From Candidatus Kosakonia sp. 282A-S69 (GTDB taxonomy: Bacteria > Pseudomonadota > Gammaproteobacteria > Enterobacterales > Enterobacteriaceae), in contig NZ_JAROAU010000004.1 of NCBI RefSeq assembly GCF_029433855.1, forward strand, positions 1,458-65,457: a stretch of DNA of 64,000 nt, read 5' to 3'. Position 1 is the first letter of the stretch, and every line of letters begins with the position of its first letter. The notes beneath the pieces are model-generated. The model saw only the letters and a program-made list of their open reading frames with translations. It did not search any database and was not told the origin of the DNA. Below, one piece after another: positions 7,921 through 17,755 of this stretch. The translations under genes were made by a program, and so were the position numbers.

Positions 7921-9243
7921 TTGTTTCTCGCTCAAGAAATTATTCGTAAAAAACGCGATGGCATCGCGCTGAGTGATGAAGAGATCCGCTTCTTTATCAA
8001 CGGAATTCGCGATAACACCGTTTCTGAAGGGCAAATCGCCGCGCTGGCGATGACCATTTTCTTCCATGATATGAGCATGCCGGAGCGTGTCTCGCTGACC
8101 ATGGCGATGCGCGATTCCGGTACCGTACTCGACTGGAAAAGCCTCGATCTTAATGGCCCGGTAGTGGATAAGCACTCCACCGGCGGCGTTGGCGATGTGA
8201 CATCGTTGATGCTCGGCCCGATGGTAGCGGCCTGCGGTGGCTATATTCCGATGATTTCCGGGCGCGGCCTCGGCCATACGGGCGGCACGCTCGATAAGCT
8301 GGAAGCGATTCCGGGCTTTGATATTTTCCCCTCCGACCAGCGTTTTCGCGACATTATCAAAGAGGTTGGCGTGGCGATTATCGGTCAGACCAACTCGCTG
8401 GCACCGGCAGATAAACGCTTCTACGCCACACGCGATATAACCGCGACCGTTGACTCCATCCCGCTCATCACCGCGTCGATCCTGGCCAAAAAACTGGCGG
8501 AAGGGCTCGATGCATTGGTGATGGATGTGAAGGTTGGCAGCGGAGCGTTTATGCCGACTTATGAGCGCTCAGAACAGCTGGCGGAAGCGATTGTGGGCGT
8601 TGCCAACGGCGCAGGCGTGCGCACGACCGCGCTGCTGACCGATATGAATCAGGTGCTGGCATCGAGCGCCGGTAACGCGGTGGAAGTGCGCGAAGCGGTG
8701 CAGTTCCTGACGGGTGAATACCGCAATCCGCGCCTGTTTGAAGTGACGATGGCGCTCAGCGCCGAAATGCTCATCTCCGGCAAACTGGCGAAAGATGACG
8801 CTGACGCGCGCGCGAAGCTGCAAGCGGTGCTGGATAACGGTAAAGCCGCCGAGATTTTCGGGCGCATGGTGGCGGCGCAGAAAGGCCCGCATGATTTTGT
8901 TGAGAACTACGATCGCTATTTACCGACGGCGACCCTGAGCAAAGCGGTTTACGCCGACGATGAAGGGTTTGTCAGCGCGATGGATACCCGTGAGCTGGGT
9001 ATGGCGGTGGTCTCTTTAGGCGGCGGTCGTCGTCAGGCGTCCGATAGCATTGATTACAGCGTTGGTTTAACCGACATGGTGCGCCTCGGTGAGCAGGTTG
9101 ACGGCCAACGTCCGCTCGCCATTATTCACGCCAAAGATGAAGCCAGCTGGCAGAGCGCTGCGCAGGTGGTGAAAGCGGCGATAAGTGTGAGCGACCGCGC
9201 ACCAAAAGAGACCCCGACGGTCTATCGCCGCATAACTGAATAG
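7921..9243 (+). CDS. deoA: Thymidine phosphorylase
   Basis: Reversible phosphorolysis of thymidine to thymine and deoxyribose-1-phosphate. The family signature KHSTGGVGD spans residues 84-92, including the catalytic histidine at 85. The protein is 440 residues, the same as E. coli, when translation starts at the TTG at 7921, which is preceded by CAGGGGG and gives MFLAQEII. E. coli deoA also begins with TTG. A longer frame from 7888 would add eleven residues encoded in the hairpin region and is rejected. Second gene of the deo operon. Confidence 0.96.
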   Translation: MFLAQEIIRKKRDGIALSDEEIRFFINGIRDNTVSEGQIAALAMTIFFHDMSMPERVSLTMAMRDSGTVLDWKSLDLNGPVVDKHSTGGVGDVTSLMLGPMVAACGGYIPMISGRGLGHTGGTLDKLEAIPGFDIFPSDQRFRDIIKEVGVAIIGQTNSLAPADKRFYATRDITATVDSIPLITASILAKKLAEGLDALVMDVKVGSGAFMPTYERSEQLAEAIVGVANGAGVRTTALLTDMNQVLASSAGNAVEVREAVQFLTGEYRNPRLFEVTMALSAEMLISGKLAKDDADARAKLQAVLDNGKAAEIFGRMVAAQKGPHDFVENYDRYLPTATLSKAVYADDEGFVSAMDTRELGMAVVSLGGGRRQASDSIDYSVGLTDMVRLGEQVDGQRPLAIIHAKDEASWQSAAQVVKAAISVSDRAPKETPTVYRRITE

Positions 9244-10518
<1,275 letters not shown>

Positions 10519-10525
10519 TGTTTTT

Positions 10526-10556
10526 GGGCGGGGTCTTTCCCGCCCTCCATTTTCTA
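10526..10556 (+). other. Hairpin between deoB and deoD
   Basis: GGGCGGG (10526-10532) and CCCGCCC (10539-10545) form a 7-bp stem followed by a poor T stretch. Likely a partial attenuator or mRNA stabiliser, since deoD belongs to the same operon. Confidence 0.5.
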
Positions 10557-10576
10557 ACAAGTCAAAGGAAGTAACG

Positions 10577-11296
10577 ATGGCAACCCCACATATCAATGCA
10601 GAAATGGGCGATTTCGCGGACGTCGTACTGATGCCGGGCGACCCGCTGCGCGCAAAGCACATCGCCGAAACGTTTCTCGAAGATTATCGTGAAGTGAACA
10701 ACGTACGCGGCATGCTGGGCTACACCGGCACCTACAAAGGCCGCAAAATCTCTGTAATGGGTCACGGTATGGGTATCCCATCCTGCTCCATCTACACCAA
10801 AGAGCTGATCACCGATTTTGGCGTCAAAAAGATCATCCGCGTCGGCTCCTGCGGCGCCGTGCGTATGGATGTGAAACTGCGTGACATCGTGATCGGTATG
10901 GGTGCCTGCACCGACTCCAAAGTGAACCGCATGCGTTTCAAGGATCATGACTTTGCAGCGATTGCGGATTTCGACATGGTGCGTAACGCGGTTGATGCGG
11001 CGAAGGATCTTGGCGTCGATGCGCGCGTGGGTAACCTCTTCTCTGCCGATCTCTTCTACTCCCCGGACGGCGAGATGTTCGATGTGATGGAGAAGTACGG
11101 TATCCTCGGCGTTGAGATGGAAGCCGCCGGTATCTACGGCGTTGCGGCAGAGTTCGGTGCGAAAGCGCTGACCATCTGCACCGTTTCCGACCATATCCGC
11201 ACCCACGAGCAGACCACCTCCGATGAGCGTCAAACCACGTTCAACGACATGATCAAAATCGCGCTGGAATCTGTCCTGCTGGGCGACAACGCGTAA
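10577..11296 (+). CDS. deoD: Purine-nucleoside phosphorylase, DeoD type
   Basis: Hexameric phosphorylase splitting purine (deoxy)nucleosides into base and (deoxy)ribose-1-phosphate. The phosphate-binding IRVGSCGAV and the nucleoside-binding [14 protein letters not shown] motif with the later VSDHI aspartate are intact. The ATG at 10577 follows AAAGGAAG and yields 239 residues, as in E. coli; an in-frame codon at 10454 lies inside deoB and is discarded. Last gene of deoCABD, followed by a terminator. Confidence 0.97.
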   Translation: MATPHINAEMGDFADVVLMPGDPLRAKHIAETFLEDYREVNNVRGMLGYTGTYKGRKISVMGHGMGIPSCSIYTKELITDFGVKKIIRVGSCGAVRMDVKLRDIVIGMGACTDSKVNRMRFKDHDFAAIADFDMVRNAVDAAKDLGVDARVGNLFSADLFYSPDGEMFDVMEKYGILGVEMEAAGIYGVAAEFGAKALTICTVSDHIRTHEQTTSDERQTTFNDMIKIALESVLLGDNA

Positions 11297-11303
11297 TTCT
11301 GCC

Positions 11304-11336
11304 TGCCGGGCGGCGGTAAGCTCGCCCGGATTTTAA
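11304..11336 (+). terminator. deo operon terminator
   Basis: CCGGGCG (11306-11312) and CGCCCGG (11323-11329) form a 7-bp GC stem followed by ATTTTAA. Confidence 0.65.
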
Positions 11337-11379
11337 CCCGCACTATCTAGTCATCTTTTCCTGCATATCTGAATCTTTC

Positions 11380-11397
11380 TCTTTTGAAATCAAAAGA
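11380..11397. other. Palindrome between deoD and lplA
   Basis: TCTTTTGA and TCAAAAGA surround a two-base AA centre, giving an 18-bp palindrome. Flanking CACTATC (11341-11347) and GATAGTG (11396-11402) can extend it into a larger imperfect stem. It lies between convergent genes and may help terminate lplA on the minus strand, but there is no clear T tract. Confidence 0.5.
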
Positions 11398-11453
11398 TAG
11401 TGATTGAGAATCTATTCAGACCTGATACGCGCAGCGCCAGCAGGCGTACTGCT

Positions 11454-12470
11454 TTATCGCACAGCTTGTACGATCCAGGCCGACAGTTCGCGCAGCTCCT
11501 GTTGCTGCTGCGGGAAATCCACCCGTAGCGCATCGCACGCCTGCGCCAGCGTATCGGCGCGATAGAGGCAGCCCTGCAAACGCGCCGCCAGCGCTTCCAG
11601 CGGTGCCGGGTTCAGGCTGTCGGTAAAGATCTGCGCGCGAGTGATGTGCCCCTTTTCGACATCAAAGTGCAGCTCCACGCCGCCCCAGGTAAAACGTTCA
11701 TCCAGTAAATGGCTGAACGCAGGAGCCTGACCGAAGTTCCACGCCCAGCTGCTCTGACGGGCAAAGGTCTCGGCAAAGTTCGGCAGGTCCGGGGTGTTAT
11801 CCGGCGAGATAACCTCGGCCTCGACATATTCGTCATAGTGCTTAAAGAAGGCTTCGGTAACGGCGGCGCAAATCTGCGCATGGGTGATGCCCGGCAGCAG
11901 ATCGACCAGATTCGCCACCCGGCCGCGCACCGAGGTGATGCCTTTGGCCTGCAACTTCTTCTTATCCGGATTGAGATAGTTCGCCAGCCGGCTGAGATCG
12001 GCGTTAAGCAGCAGCGTTCCGTGATGAAAGCCGCGATCCGGCGTTTCGCGATAGGCCGAGCCGGAGATTTTTCGATCCCCCTCGGCGGTCTTCACCACCA
12101 GGTCGTTGCGCCCGGAAGCTTCCGCGTTAATGCCCAGCGTTTGTAACGCATTAAGCACAATGGCGGTGGAGACGGTTTTGTCATACTCCGGTTTGCCGGC
12201 CATAAAAGTAAAACAGGTGTTGCCGAGATCGTGGAACACCGCGCCACCGCCACTGCTGCGCCTTGCCAGCCGCACGTTATCCTCTTCCATGCGGCGAGTG
12301 TTGCACTCCTTCCACGGATTCTGCGCCCGGCCAATCACCACCGTATCGGCGTTGCGCCAGAGAAACAGCACCCGCTGTGTGGCGGGCATCTGGCGGAAAA
12401 TCGACTCCTCAACCGCCAGGTTAAACCAGGGATCGTAAGAGTCGGAGATAAGAAGACGAAGCGTCGACAT
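11454..12470 (-). CDS. lplA: Lipoate-protein ligase A
   Basis: Activates free lipoate with ATP and attaches it to lysines of the E2 and H proteins of 2-oxoacid dehydrogenases and the glycine cleavage system. The [12 protein letters not shown] motif near residues 70-81 and the catalytic lysine in [11 protein letters not shown] (about residue 133) are intact, and the C-terminal accessory domain is present. The 338-residue length matches E. coli. On the minus strand it follows ytjB by 50 bases, so the two are probably one operon. Confidence 0.96.
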   Translation of the reverse strand: MSTLRLLISDSYDPWFNLAVEESIFRQMPATQRVLFLWRNADTVVIGRAQNPWKECNTRRMEEDNVRLARRSSGGGAVFHDLGNTCFTFMAGKPEYDKTVSTAIVLNALQTLGINAEASGRNDLVVKTAEGDRKISGSAYRETPDRGFHHGTLLLNADLSRLANYLNPDKKKLQAKGITSVRGRVANLVDLLPGITHAQICAAVTEAFFKHYDEYVEAEVISPDNTPDLPNFAETFARQSSWAWNFGQAPAFSHLLDERFTWGGVELHFDVEKGHITRAQIFTDSLNPAPLEALAARLQGCLYRADTLAQACDALRVDFPQQQQELRELSAWIVQAVR

Positions 12471-12520
12471 AGGCGATATCCTTTCTAAAAAATCAGGGAG
12501 CGTACGGGAAGCCGCTGCGG

Positions 12521-13165
12521 CTACTCTCTCTTTTCCTGCTCATCCTCTTCCGGTACCGCTTTGTTCGCCGTCAGCAGGAAGGGGGATTGCTGCCAGCGGG
12601 TGCGTTTGCCCTGCAACAGCGTGCGCGTCAGTACCACACCGATCGCCAGTGAGAGCAGCAGCATCAGACGCAGAATATTGGTGGTGTTATCCACCTGTTT
12701 GGCTTCCGTCGCCAGCGTGTGGGTATCCAGCGTTAGGCGCAGGTAACCCAGCGGGCCGCTTTTGCCCTGGATCGGCTCAACGATCTGCTGATTAAAGTAG
12801 GCACCCGCTTTTTTACCATCCAGCGCCAGCCGGTCGCGCACCTCAATACTCTCACCGGCGCGCGCTACCAGGTCGCCCTGGGCATCATAGACGCCGGCAT
12901 CCAGAATGCGGCTCTCTTCCGTCAGCGGGTTTAAGATGGCAGATATGCGTTTTTCATCAGGCGTTTCGGTGCGCATCAGCGGGGTAAGATTGATCGTAAC
13001 CTGGCGCGCCAGGGTTCTCGCCAGCTCTTCAAACTGCGGATTTCGCTGGCGTTGATGCTTCTGACTGAACCAGGAAGCCCCCTGCATCAGCGCCACCAAC
13101 AGCGCCAGACAGATAAGGACAATCACGGCGCGATGCAGCCGGAATTTAAGTTTTGCGCGACTCAT
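12521..13165 (-). CDS. ytjB: Membrane-anchored protein YtjB (Smp)
   Basis: A 214-residue inner-membrane protein with one N-terminal membrane segment (about residues 12-31), a periplasmic middle region, and a second hydrophobic segment near residues 161-180, ending in a charged tail. It matches E. coli YtjB/Smp in length and sequence. The family (AhpA/YtjB) is widespread in enterobacteria without a settled molecular role. It is transcribed divergently from serB and lies upstream of lplA on the same strand. Confidence 0.9.
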   Translation of the reverse strand: MSRAKLKFRLHRAVIVLICLALLVALMQGASWFSQKHQRQRNPQFEELARTLARQVTINLTPLMRTETPDEKRISAILNPLTEESRILDAGVYDAQGDLVARAGESIEVRDRLALDGKKAGAYFNQQIVEPIQGKSGPLGYLRLTLDTHTLATEAKQVDNTTNILRLMLLLSLAIGVVLTRTLLQGKRTRWQQSPFLLTANKAVPEEDEQEKRE

Positions 13166-13283
13166 GTGCCACCTGTTGTAAATTTGATGCTTAATGTTGC
13201 CAGAAGCGTTGATTACAAGGTAGCCTCTTGCGTTATTTTCCCCTCCGGTGCTTTCTGGCGCGAACGTTTTTACAGGAGCTTTA

Positions 13284-14255
13284 ATGCCTAACAGTCTGAC
13301 CTGGTGCGATCTGCCCGATGATGTTTCTCAGTGGCCGGGATTGCCGCTCTCTCTCAGTGGTGATGAGGTGATGCCTCTGGATTATCACGCTGGTCGCAGC
13401 GGCTGGCTGCTCTATAGCCGGAGCCTTGATAAGCAGCGTCTGACAACCTATCAGCGCAAGCTGGGTGCCGCGATGGTGATTGTTTCAGCCTGGAGCGTGG
13501 ATGAGTATCAGGTGATTCGTCTGGCAGGCTCGCTGACGCCGCGCGCAACGCGCCTGGCGCACGATGAGGGCATGGATGTCGCGCCGCTCGGTAAAATCCC
13601 GCATCTGCGCTCGCCGGGGCTGCTGGTGATGGATATGGACTCCACAGCGATCCAGATTGAGTGCATTGATGAGATCGCCAAACTGGCCGGTACCGGCGAA
13701 CAGGTCGCCGAAGTGACCGAGCGCGCGATGCGCGGCGAACTCGATTTTACCGCCAGCCTGCGCAGCCGCGTGGCAACGTTAAAGGGCGCGGATGCTGCTA
13801 TCCTGCATCAGGTGCGCGAAAATCTGCCGCTGATGCCGGGCCTGGTACAGCTGGTGTTAAAACTGGAAACCCTCGGCTGGAAAGTGGCGATTGCCTCCGG
13901 CGGCTTCACCTTCTTTGCCGATTACCTGCGCGACAAACTGCATTTGACGGCGGCGGTCGCCAATCAGCTGGAGATCGTCGACGGTAAATTTACCGGCCAG
14001 GTGCTGGGGGATATCGTCGACGCGCAGTACAAAGCAAAAACGCTGAAGCTGCTGGCTGAAGAGTATGAGATCGCCGCGGATCAGACCGTGGCGATTGGCG
14101 ATGGCGCCAACGATCTGCCAATGATCAAATCCGCCGGGCTGGGCATCGCATTTCACGCCAAACCGACTGTGAATGAGAAGGCGGAAGTGATCATTCGTCA
14201 CGCCGACCTGATGGGCGTATTTTGTATCCTTTCCGGCAGTATTAATAAGAAGTAG
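13284..14255 (+). CDS. serB: Phosphoserine phosphatase
   Basis: Final enzyme of serine synthesis, hydrolysing O-phosphoserine. After an N-terminal ACT-like region the HAD catalytic motif DMDSTAIQ is followed by IECIDE, SGGFT and GDGANDLPMI, all complete. The ATG at 13284, preceded by ACAGGAGC, gives 323 residues against 322 in E. coli; the in-frame codon at 13248 adds twelve unrelated residues. It is followed after eight bases by radA and then nadR, the conserved serB-radA-nadR series. Confidence 0.97.
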   Translation: MPNSLTWCDLPDDVSQWPGLPLSLSGDEVMPLDYHAGRSGWLLYSRSLDKQRLTTYQRKLGAAMVIVSAWSVDEYQVIRLAGSLTPRATRLAHDEGMDVAPLGKIPHLRSPGLLVMDMDSTAIQIECIDEIAKLAGTGEQVAEVTERAMRGELDFTASLRSRVATLKGADAAILHQVRENLPLMPGLVQLVLKLETLGWKVAIASGGFTFFADYLRDKLHLTAAVANQLEIVDGKFTGQVLGDIVDAQYKAKTLKLLAEEYEIAADQTVAIGDGANDLPMIKSAGLGIAFHAKPTVNEKAEVIIRHADLMGVFCILSGSINKK

Positions 14256-14263
14256 AGGTGAAT

Positions 14264-15646
14264 GTGGCGAAAGCTCCAAAACGTGCGTTTGTCTGTAATG
14301 AGTGCGGCGCTGATTATCCGCGCTGGCAGGGGCAATGTAGCGCCTGTCACGCCTGGAACACCATTACCGAAGTGCGCGTGGCCGCTTCGCCAACCGTTGC
14401 GCGCAACGAGCGCCTCTCCGGCTACGCGGGGAGCGCGGGCGTGTCGAAGTTGCAAAAGCTCTCCGATATCAGCCTGGAGGCGCTGCCGCGCTTCTCCACC
14501 GGTTTTAAAGAGTTTGACCGCGTACTCGGCGGCGGTGTGGTGCCCGGCAGCGCCATTCTGATCGGCGGTAACCCAGGTGCCGGGAAATCGACGCTGCTGT
14601 TACAGACGCTCTGCAAGCTCGCCGAGCAGATGAAAACCCTCTATGTCACCGGCGAAGAGTCATTGCAGCAGGTGGCAATGCGCGCGCACCGTTTAGGGCT
14701 GCCGACCGCTAACCTGAATATGCTCTCGGAAACCAGCATTGAGCAGATCTGCATGATTGCTGAAGAGGAGAAGCCGCGCCTGATGGTGATCGACTCCATT
14801 CAGGTGATGCACATGGCAGATATTCAGTCCTCGCCGGGCAGCGTCGCGCAGGTGCGCGAAACCGCCGCGTACCTTACCCGCTTTGCCAAAACCCGCGACG
14901 TGGCGATTGTGATGGTCGGCCACGTGACGAAAGATGGATCGCTGGCGGGGCCGAAAGTGCTTGAACACTGTATCGACTGTTCAGTTCTGCTCGACGGCGA
15001 TGCTGACTCCCGCTTCCGCACGCTGCGCAGCCATAAAAACCGCTTTGGCGCGGTCAACGAACTGGGCGTTTTCGCCATGACCGAGCAGGGGCTGCGCGAA
15101 GTGAGCAACCCGTCGGCCATCTTCCTCAGCCGCGGGGATGAAGTGACCTCCGGCAGTTCGGTGATGGTGGTCTGGGAAGGGACACGCCCGCTGCTGGTGG
15201 AGATCCAGGCGCTGGTCGATCACTCGATGATGTCGAACCCGCGCCGCGTGGCGGTAGGGCTGGAGCAGAACCGGCTGGCAATTTTACTCGCGGTGCTGCA
15301 CCGCCACGGTGGTTTGCAGATGGCAGACCAGGATGTGTTTGTGAATGTGGTCGGTGGGGTGAAAGTGACGGAAACCAGCGCCGACTTAGCGCTGCTGCTG
15401 GCGATGGTCTCCAGCCTGCGCGATCGCCCGCTACCGCAGGATTTGGTGGTCTTCGGCGAAGTTGGGCTGGCCGGTGAGATCCGTCCGGTGCCGAGCGGCC
15501 AGGAGCGTATCTCGGAAGCCGCGAAACACGGTTTTCGCCGGGCAATTGTTCCGGCGGCAAACGTGCCGAAAAAAGTGCCGGAAGGTATGCAGATCTTTGG
15601 CGTGAAAAAGCTCGCCGATGCGCTAAGCGTCTTTGACGACTTATAA
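14264..15646 (+). CDS. radA: DNA repair protein RadA
   Basis: RecA-like, DnaB-type helicase that drives branch migration in homologous recombination. Four parts are visible: an N-terminal C4 zinc finger (CNEC...CSAC), the Walker A motif GGNPGAGKST near residue 95, the RadA-specific KNRFG motif, and a C-terminal Lon-protease-like domain. The start is GTG 14264, preceded by AGAGGTGA, giving 460 residues as in E. coli; another GTG at 14258 would add two residues. It begins eight bases after serB. Confidence 0.97.
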   Translation: MAKAPKRAFVCNECGADYPRWQGQCSACHAWNTITEVRVAASPTVARNERLSGYAGSAGVSKLQKLSDISLEALPRFSTGFKEFDRVLGGGVVPGSAILIGGNPGAGKSTLLLQTLCKLAEQMKTLYVTGEESLQQVAMRAHRLGLPTANLNMLSETSIEQICMIAEEEKPRLMVIDSIQVMHMADIQSSPGSVAQVRETAAYLTRFAKTRDVAIVMVGHVTKDGSLAGPKVLEHCIDCSVLLDGDADSRFRTLRSHKNRFGAVNELGVFAMTEQGLREVSNPSAIFLSRGDEVTSGSSVMVVWEGTRPLLVEIQALVDHSMMSNPRRVAVGLEQNRLAILLAVLHRHGGLQMADQDVFVNVVGGVKVTETSADLALLLAMVSSLRDRPLPQDLVVFGEVGLAGEIRPVPSGQERISEAAKHGFRRAIVPAANVPKKVPEGMQIFGVKKLADALSVFDDL

Positions 15647-15675
15647 TTGGCTTATCACTTTTGCAGGAGGCAACG

Positions 15676-16902
15676 ATGTCGTCATTCGACTACTTAAAAA
15701 CCGCCATTCGCCAGAAGGGCTGCACGCTGCAGCAGGTCGCGGATGCCAGCGGCATGACCAAAGGCTACTTAAGCCAGCTGCTGAATGCCAAAATTAAAAG
15801 CCCCAGCGCGCAAAAGCTGGAGGCGCTGCACCGTTTCCTCGGGCTGGATTTTCCGCGTCGCGAGAAAAATATCGGCGTGGTGTTCGGCAAGTTTTACCCG
15901 CTGCACACCGGGCATATCTATCTGATCCAGCGCGCCTGCAGCCAGGTTGACGAGCTGCATATCATCCTCGGCTATGACGAAACCCGCGACCGCGCGCTGT
16001 TTGAAGAGAGTGCGATGTCGCAGCAGCCGACGGTGAGCGATCGTCTGCGCTGGCTGCTGCAAACCTTTAAGTATCAGAAAAATATCCGCATTCATGCGTT
16101 CAACGAAGAGGGGATGGAGCCTTATCCTCACGGTTGGGATGTCTGGAGTAAAGGCATCAAAGCTTTTATGGCGGAAAAGGGCATTACGCCGAACTGGATC
16201 TACACCTCTGAAGCAGCGGATGCCCCGCAATATTTGCAGCATCTCGGCACGGAAGCGGTGCTGGTCGATCCCGAGCGCACCTTTATGAACATCAGCGGCT
16301 CACAAATTCGTGAGAACCCGTTCCGCTACTGGGAGTACATTCCGACGGAAGTGAAGCCCTTCTTTGTGCGCACGGTGGCGATCCTCGGCGGTGAGTCGAG
16401 CGGGAAATCGACGCTGGTGAACAAGCTTGCCAATATCTTCAATACCACCAGCGCCTGGGAGTATGGCCGCGATTATGTCTTCTCCCACCTCGGTGGGGAT
16501 GAGATCGCGCTGCAATATTCCGACTACGACAAAATCGCTCTTGGTCATGCGCAATACATCGATTTCGCGGTGAAGTACGCCAATAAAGTCGCCTTTATCG
16601 ATACCGACTTTGTTACCACCCAGGCCTTCTGTAAAAAGTATGAGGGGCGCGAGCACCCCTTTGTGCAGGCGCTTATCGATGAGTATCGCTTTGATCTGGT
16701 GATCCTGCTGGAAAATAACACGCCGTGGATCAACGACGGCCTGCGTAGCCTCGGCAGCTCTGTCGATCGCCGTGAGTTTCAGAACCTGCTGGTCTCAATG
16801 CTGGAGGCGAATAATATCGACTATGTTCGCGTTGAAGAGGCCGATTACGACTCACGCTTCCTGCAGTGCGTTGACCTGGTAAAACAGCTGATGGGCGCGT
16901 AG
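15676..16902 (+). CDS. nadR: NadR: NAD repressor, NMN adenylyltransferase, ribosylnicotinamide kinase
   Basis: Trifunctional regulator of NAD metabolism. The N-terminal helix-turn-helix (about residues 1-60, LQQVADASGMTKGYLSQLL) binds nad promoters. The middle nucleotidyltransferase domain starts with GVVFGKFYPLHTGH, carrying the HxGH motif. The C-terminal kinase domain has the P-loop GGESSGKST. The ATG at 15676 follows an AGGAGG and gives 408 residues (E. coli 410). Its last 51 bases are overlapped from the other strand by a LuxR-type gene, and no terminator is visible between them. Confidence 0.97.
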   Translation: MSSFDYLKTAIRQKGCTLQQVADASGMTKGYLSQLLNAKIKSPSAQKLEALHRFLGLDFPRREKNIGVVFGKFYPLHTGHIYLIQRACSQVDELHIILGYDETRDRALFEESAMSQQPTVSDRLRWLLQTFKYQKNIRIHAFNEEGMEPYPHGWDVWSKGIKAFMAEKGITPNWIYTSEAADAPQYLQHLGTEAVLVDPERTFMNISGSQIRENPFRYWEYIPTEVKPFFVRTVAILGGESSGKSTLVNKLANIFNTTSAWEYGRDYVFSHLGGDEIALQYSDYDKIALGHAQYIDFAVKYANKVAFIDTDFVTTQAFCKKYEGREHPFVQALIDEYRFDLVILLENNTPWINDGLRSLGSSVDRREFQNLLVSMLEANNIDYVRVEEADYDSRFLQCVDLVKQLMGA

Positions 16903-17436
16903 GGCATTTTCTCTGGCCGGTCTGGCGCATGCGCTCTCTGGCCAGAAACAGCGCAAATGAGAAAGCGTTTTCCAGCGCCTGTGCACCTGCGCCAGCGCGG
17001 CAACCGAGCGCAGGTTCACTTTGCGCAGCAGGTTATATTTGTGGGTGCTCAGGGTTTTGCTGCCCAGCTCGCCATAATCAAAAATCCCGTTTTGATATTC
17101 ACTGTTCATCACATAAGTCAGCAGCGCCCGCTCTTTGCGCGTGAGGGGCAGTGACGGCGGCGTATATTTACGCTGGCGCCAGGGGCGATATTTCAACTGA
17201 AGCGGTAATGCATTTATTGCGATGCGCTTTTCAATTTTAAAAAAGGGCTGTAATAAAAAATGCTCGAAGGATTGATCGCCAGACATAATCGTTTTTAACG
17301 TCGGCAGCGTGGTAATAATCAGAAAGTGATTATCAAAATCGACTATCGCATCCTCTTCGGCAAGATTAAGTAGCCCCTGATCAACCAGCGCCCGTAGCCC
17401 ACACGCGAGGAAGCTATCGTCCGTAATGATGTGCAT
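16852..17436 (-). CDS. Orphan LuxR-type (GerE HTH) transcriptional regulator
   Basis: A 194-residue protein not present at this place in E. coli. The C-terminal half has a GerE-type helix-turn-helix: LTRKERALLTYVM near residues 97-110 and the recognition-helix pattern KTLSTHKYNLLRKVNLRS. The N-terminal half starts MHIITDDSFLACGLRAL, like the degenerate receivers of BglJ/FimW-type RcsB partners, but the usual phosphoacceptor surroundings are missing. The start has AAGGAAG six bases ahead. The last 36 residues (after RRWKTL) do not belong to the HTH fold, and the last 16 are read antisense to nadR, suggesting a displaced stop codon. The gene is more AT-rich than its neighbours, consistent with acquisition. 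Regulator status is well supported; its targets are unknown. Confidence 0.75.
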   Translation of the reverse strand: MHIITDDSFLACGLRALVDQGLLNLAEEDAIVDFDNHFLIITTLPTLKTIMSGDQSFEHFLLQPFFKIEKRIAINALPLQLKYRPWRQRKYTPPSLPLTRKERALLTYVMNSEYQNGIFDYGELGSKTLSTHKYNLLRKVNLRSVAALAQVHRRWKTLSHLRCFWPESACARPARENALRAHQLFYQVNALQEA

Positions 17437-17713
17437 GAGAGGGCTTCCTTTACTGCTTGTTGCGAGGAAGCAAAATGGTAGCGATTGGGTGTAGCGTTAT
17501 TCAAGATGCGGCTTTTTTAGCGAAAGCTAAAACAGATATTCTGCCGATATTTATTGCACAGTTATTTCTGCTGCGCCTTAGCTCTGCCTGATGCCATTTA
17601 TTTTTATTTTATTTCTATGGCGAATATAACGAGATGGCTTATTCGGCCTGAATAACAGAGAAACAAAAATACTTTTTTAGCACGGGAAAGAAGAGGAATT
17701 TGCTGAGTGTTTG
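17437..17713. other. AT-rich gap upstream of the LuxR-type gene
   Basis: Non-coding and clearly AT-richer than the flanking core genes. It must carry the promoter of the minus-strand LuxR-type gene, but no unambiguous -35/-10 pair could be chosen. No open frame with homology was seen. The AT richness would suit H-NS silencing, which is inference. Confidence 0.4.
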
Positions 17714-17714
17714 C

Positions 17715-17750
17715 GGGAAAAGAGAGCGAATGGGTTTCCCCATTCGCTCT
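17715..17750 (-). terminator. ettA terminator
   Basis: Perfect 12-bp stem (17723-17734 with 17739-17750) closed, on the minus strand, by a GAAA tetraloop and followed by CTTTTCCC. It lies right after the ettA stop. Confidence 0.85.
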
Positions 17751-17755
17751 GTCTG

